A program made the position numbers and the translations under genes. 64,000 nucleotides of DNA from Gemmataceae bacterium. Its GTDB lineage: Bacteria > Planctomycetota > Planctomycetia > Gemmatales > Gemmataceae. Position 1 is the stretch's first letter, and each line of letters begins with the position of its first letter. The stretch spans positions 1,069,500 through 1,133,499 of the forward strand of contig LR594585.1 in NCBI GenBank assembly GCA_901538445.1, written 5' to 3'. Below the pieces are notes generated by a model. The model did not search any database and was not told the origin of the DNA. It was given only the letters and a program-made list of their open reading frames with translations. This document shows positions 61,470-64,000 of this stretch, one piece after another.

Positions 61470-61988
61470 ATGGCCCAACTCACAGCCCCCACTGTCCGAA
61501 AGTACCGGTACAACGTCGCCCGCGCGAACCTACGCGTCCACCGGCACCTTCGAGTGAGCGAGCCGCTCTTTCGGCGGGCGGCCAAGCTCCTCGAAGCCGG
61601 CCCCGACCTACTCGCGGAGGTCGAACGCGTGCGGGGGGCGGCTCACGCCGCAGCCTTCTCTGTTTTGCTTGCTGGGCTCACGCGTCCACTTCAGGCGCAA
61701 GCAGCCAATATCCAGACCGATCACGCGCTACCCGAGCCCGAGACTCCGTGCCCCGAACCCGCTCCGGTCCGTCGCCCCCGAAAGCACATCGGGGCGCGGA
61801 TGCTAAAGACGATTGGGGACAACCGAGAAGCTCTCGCCTGGACGGTCCGAGAGTGGGCCGAACATCTGGACTGTACTCCTGGTGCCGTCGGAGAGACGCT
61901 CGTGTGGAAGGTGAGCCTCAAACAAGTCCGCGAGGCGTGTCGCCTGGAACGCGAGCATCTGGACCACTGTCGGGCCGAAGTGGAGTAA
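61470..61988 (+). CDS. Hypothetical protein with possible helix-turn-helix
   Basis: This 172-residue protein is helical and basic at the N-terminus (MAQLTAPTVRKYRYNVARANLRVHRHLRVS). The segment ALAWTVREWAEHLDCTPGAVGETLVWK resembles a winged or plain helix-turn-helix. No enzyme motif is seen. It stands at the left edge of a block of small plus-strand genes (DUF1580, ParB-like) that resembles a mobile element. The ribosome-binding site is weak. A terminator-like hairpin follows at 62109-62134. Confidence 0.5.
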   Translation: MAQLTAPTVRKYRYNVARANLRVHRHLRVSEPLFRRAAKLLEAGPDLLAEVERVRGAAHAAAFSVLLAGLTRPLQAQAANIQTDHALPEPETPCPEPAPVRRPRKHIGARMLKTIGDNREALAWTVREWAEHLDCTPGAVGETLVWKVSLKQVREACRLEREHLDHCRAEVE

Positions 61989-62108
61989 GTCCGGGCCTGT
62001 CCGGGCGGCCGAACGAAGTTCCGGCTCTCGCGTTTTCAGATCGCAGGGCCGATCTAGAGCGTCTCGGAAAGGTTCCGAGCGCGTCCGAGAAAATTCGGTT
62101 TTCGCAAG

Positions 62109-62134
62109 GGCCGTTGCTCCAAGGAGTAACGGCC
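62109..62134 (+). terminator. Terminator-like hairpin
   Basis: GGCCGTT-G-CTCC, loop AA, GGAG-T-AACGGCC, followed by TCATTTCGTT. It lies 120 nt after the stop of the preceding gene and fits an intrinsic terminator. Confidence 0.65.
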
Positions 62135-62199
62135 TCATTTCGTTCATCGCCTCCCACCGTTACCGAGCGCCACTCGGTCGGGTAGAGGAGGTCGAGACA

Positions 62200-62394
62200 A
62201 TGAACACACTCGTCGACGACACGGACGATCCCCGCCCGTCCGACCCGCCGTTCTTGTTTTGCACGCTGCTCGCTGCTCACTCGTCGGGTGACCGCGTGCT
62301 GGAGTCTCTCGCCCGCGACTGGCTCGCTGAGGTGGGCATTCGCGTGGTGTTCGATGAGAGCTACAGCCCGGGGCAGCGGGGGGCATCGCGATGA
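62200..62394 (+). CDS. Small hypothetical protein upstream of DUF1580
   Basis: This 64-residue protein has a strong ribosome-binding site (AGGAGG, 9 nt before the ATG). The sequence (FLFCTLLAAHSSGDRVLESLARDWLAEVGIRVVFDES) has one helix-strand unit and no known motif. Its stop overlaps the ATG of the DUF1580 gene by 4 nt (ATGA), so they are translationally coupled. Confidence 0.65.
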   Translation: MNTLVDDTDDPRPSDPPFLFCTLLAAHSSGDRVLESLARDWLAEVGIRVVFDESYSPGQRGASR

Positions 62395-62723
62395 CGCCCT
62401 CCCTGCACACGGAGCCCCTGCTCAATCTCGGTGCCCTGAGCCGCCGCGTTCACGGCCGGGGACGCCACGAGCACGTCAGCCCCCGGAGCCTCTCCCGCTG
62501 GATTTTGAAGGGGTCTCGGACCGCGGGCGGAGAGCGCATTTACCTGGAGGCCGTCCGGACGCCGGCCGGCTGGCAGTCGAGCGAGGCCGCTCTCTTCCGG
62601 TTCTTGGATTCGCTGACCACCGCGTCCCGCCCGGAAGCGACCCAGCAGCCCCCACGCACACCCGCCGCCCGCACCCGATCCAGTGAGGCCGCCGAGGCCA
62701 CGCTTAAGGATCTCGGGGCGTGA
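62391..62723 (+). CDS. DUF1580 family protein (excisionase-like HTH)
   Basis: This 110-residue protein shows the DUF1580 pattern: PLLNLGALSRRVHGRGRHEHVSPRSLSRWILKGSRTAGGERIYLEAVRTPAGWQSSEAALFRFLDSL. This looks like a MerR/excisionase-type winged helix: a helix-turn-helix reading 'psTLxRWixkG', then a strand pair and 'TSxeALxRF'. DUF1580 genes in planctomycetes sit in integrated elements and may regulate excision or element genes. Downstream lie a strong hairpin and a ParB-like gene. Confidence 0.8.
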   Translation: MTPSLHTEPLLNLGALSRRVHGRGRHEHVSPRSLSRWILKGSRTAGGERIYLEAVRTPAGWQSSEAALFRFLDSLTTASRPEATQQPPRTPAARTRSSEAAEATLKDLGA

Positions 62724-62766
62724 CGGATGAGCGGCGAAACCACTGTCTGGCGAGCCCGAACTGTTA

Positions 62767-62799
62767 GGGCCGGCGTCCCGAGCTTCGGGACGCCGGCCC
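62767..62799. terminator. Perfect 15-bp hairpin
   Basis: GGGCCGGCGTCCCGA, loop GCT, then the exact reverse complement. It lies between the DUF1580 stop and the ParB-like start, so it may attenuate or end the first transcript. Confidence 0.7.
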
Positions 62800-62855
62800 C
62801 CAAACAAGCCGGGAAGTTCACGACAGTGAAACCTTACCTGCACGAAAGGAAATCA

Positions 62856-63824
62856 ATGTCCACGCTACTCAATTTCCCGGCCCGGTCGCCGGGGTGGGTC
62901 TGGCCGGGTCTGCCCGGCGACGTCGACCGCGTCCCCGTCGCGCAGCTCAAGCCCTTGGACGTGTTGGCCGTGTACGAGCGCGACGTCGGCAGCGTCGAGC
63001 CGCCGCAGTGCGAGTTGGAGCCGTTGCTCCGGGCGGACGCGCAGCCGTACGCGGTGGAGGTCGTCGGCAACACTGTGACCGGCGGTTGGGGCGTGGTGCT
63101 CGCCGCCCGGGCGATCGGGGCCGACGTTGTCGCGGTGCGCACCTGCCCGGGCGGCGACGGGCTGAGCACCGCGGACCTCGGCTTGAAGGCCGCTGGGTGG
63201 TACCGCGCCCTGGCCCTCGCCGGGCGGGCCGTCGATGCGTTCGGTGGTGTGTTGCTCGCGGCCCGCCTCTACCGGACGTGGGCGACGCACATGACGCGCC
63301 GCCGCCCCAGTAAGGTCGGCGCGGCGGTGAAGCGGGCTCGGATGGACCTCCGCCAGGCCCTCATCTGCGAGGCCTTTGGGCGGGCCCAGCGCACGCTCGA
63401 ACGGGACACGTCGCTCCTGTTCGTCGGCGACGATCTGCGGGACGCGGCCCGCGCTGGCCGGCTGCCGATGCGGGCCGTGGCCGCCGCCGAGAAGTTGCCG
63501 CCCGCGGCCCAGACGCGACTGGCCAAGAGCCTCGCGGAGCAGCCGTTCGCTGCCATCGAGGCGGAGTTCTTCGGGCCGGCCGCGGCGCGGGCGAAGACCC
63601 GCCGCGGCGCGGCCCGGGCGATCCGCAAGAGTCTCCATGTGCTGGTCCGTGAGTCGCGCGACCGGGCCGACTGCTTCGGGCTCCGGCCCGAGGATTACGC
63701 CGTCGCCCGCGAGGCGATCGCGCTGTTGACCGACTGGGTCGCTCTCGCGCCGCCGACGGCCACGGTCGAGAGCCGAGTGGCGGACCTGGCCGCGGAGGTC
63801 CGGGGCCGGCCCAACAGTCGGTAA
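62856..63824 (+). CDS. ParB-like protein of a planctomycete mobile element
   Basis: The protein has 322 residues from an ATG with AAAGGAAA upstream. The N-terminal third resembles the ParB/sulfiredoxin fold: VPVAQLKPLDVLAVYERDVG, then AVEVVGNTVTGGWGVVLAARAIGADVVAVRT, like the 'dGhhRlaAar' region, but the nucleotide-binding GxxR motif is not clear. The middle has a helical HTH-like part (LICEAFGRAQRTLERDTSLLFVGDDLRDAARAGRLPMRAVAAAEKLPPAAQTRLAKSL), matching the ParB pattern 'ltxgHaraL..L'. It likely binds DNA for partition or regulation of an element. No ParA is seen in the window. Confidence 0.6.
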   Translation: MSTLLNFPARSPGWVWPGLPGDVDRVPVAQLKPLDVLAVYERDVGSVEPPQCELEPLLRADAQPYAVEVVGNTVTGGWGVVLAARAIGADVVAVRTCPGGDGLSTADLGLKAAGWYRALALAGRAVDAFGGVLLAARLYRTWATHMTRRRPSKVGAAVKRARMDLRQALICEAFGRAQRTLERDTSLLFVGDDLRDAARAGRLPMRAVAAAEKLPPAAQTRLAKSLAEQPFAAIEAEFFGPAAARAKTRRGAARAIRKSLHVLVRESRDRADCFGLRPEDYAVAREAIALLTDWVALAPPTATVESRVADLAAEVRGRPNSR

Positions 63825-63852
63825 CGTCGGAGTTGTCGAGGTTGACGGGCTC

Positions 63853-63880
63853 GCGGCCGGCCCAGTTTGGGGCCGGCTGC
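63853..63880 (+). terminator. Hairpin after the ParB-like gene
   Basis: GCG-GCCGGCCC pairs with GGGCCGGC-TGC (one G-U) around AGTTTG, 29 nt after the stop. A terminator is likely. Confidence 0.6.
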
Positions 63881-63889
63881 GGAAAGGGA

Positions 63890-63922
63890 GCGGCGGGTCG
63901 GTTTAGCGGACCGGCCCGCCGC
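63890..63922. repeat. 13-bp inverted repeat upstream of the last gene
   Basis: GCGGCGGGTCGGT faces ACCGGCCCGCCGC with one mismatch and a 7-nt loop. It lies 32 nt upstream of the next start codon and could be a regulatory or attenuator structure. Confidence 0.6.
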
Positions 63923-63954
63923 GGCATCGCAAAGGACACCTACTGGAGTGTTTG

Positions 63955-64000
63955 ATGGTAACCAACGCGAATGGCAGCGTCAACGGGAGCGCGCGCTCGT
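63955..64000 (+). CDS. Start of a further gene, truncated by the window edge
   Basis: The ATG at 63955 is preceded by GGAG at the right distance (TGGAGTGTTTGATG). The visible residues are MVTNANGSVNGSARS. Too short to identify. Confidence 0.4.
   Translation, partial: MVTNANGSVNGSARS

Overview
The window is about 70% G+C and reads as a planctomycete of the Gemmata type. The marker families are two DUF1559 type II pseudopilin-like proteins, a Tat-exported DUF1501 protein, an Uma2 nuclease-like protein, DUF1580, two large eukaryotic-like Ser/Thr kinases, and a giant surface protein with the N-terminal 'LEGRELPA' motif. Genes lie on both strands with small gaps, and several convergent neighbours overlap.

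Layout. 0.8-6.8 kb is a minus-strand exopolysaccharide/exosortase operon: exosortase, Wzz/BY-kinase-like protein, EpsI, priming sugar transferase, GT2. A PEP-CTERM protein that could be an exosortase substrate lies at 36.1-36.6 kb. 7-12 kb carries scpA, a DedA protein, hpt, a GT4 glycosyltransferase and glgC. 12-16 kb carries secreted proteins including a DUF1559 + lipoprotein pair and DUF1501; a second such pair is at 37.1-38.5 kb. 17-25.8 kb carries a catalytically dead hydrolase-like protein, a UbiD decarboxylase interrupted in frame by repeats, a hybrid histidine kinase with a cysteine-less LOV-like domain, trmJ and Uma2. 25.8-36 kb holds two unusual fusions: a heavy-metal P-type ATPase joined to an HflK-like SPFH domain, and a Ser/Thr kinase joined through one membrane segment to a PstS-like phosphate-binding domain.

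46.2-51 kb looks like a junction or insertion zone. A sigma factor lacks its region 2, and next to it is the exact 3' half of a tRNA. Then come three tandem Y-RNA-like modules, two of them with circularly permuted tRNA-like arms, directly upstream of a Ro60 (TROVE/vWA) gene. A WD40 gene and a decayed WD40 paralogue follow. 50.5-60.8 kb holds a 3244-residue surface protein ending in a HINT self-cleaving domain and a BMT5/DUF2431-like methyltransferase tail, coupled by a 4-nt overlap to a SUKH-like candidate immunity gene. G+C falls to about 40-50% in the tail and the immunity gene, so this reads as a polymorphic toxin-immunity module with an unusual effector domain. 61.4-64 kb (DUF1580, ParB-like, many hairpins) resembles the start of a plasmid-like or integrative region.

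Repeats form a second layer. A family of degenerate heptamer arrays, mostly in inverted pairs, occurs at seven places; some lie inside coding sequence in frame, and one supplies a stop codon and a probable start codon. A different hairpin repeat is inserted in frame in the P domain of the ATPase. Three further kinds of long intergenic inverted repeat are present.

All calls come from reading the sequence and recognising motifs; no database search was run.
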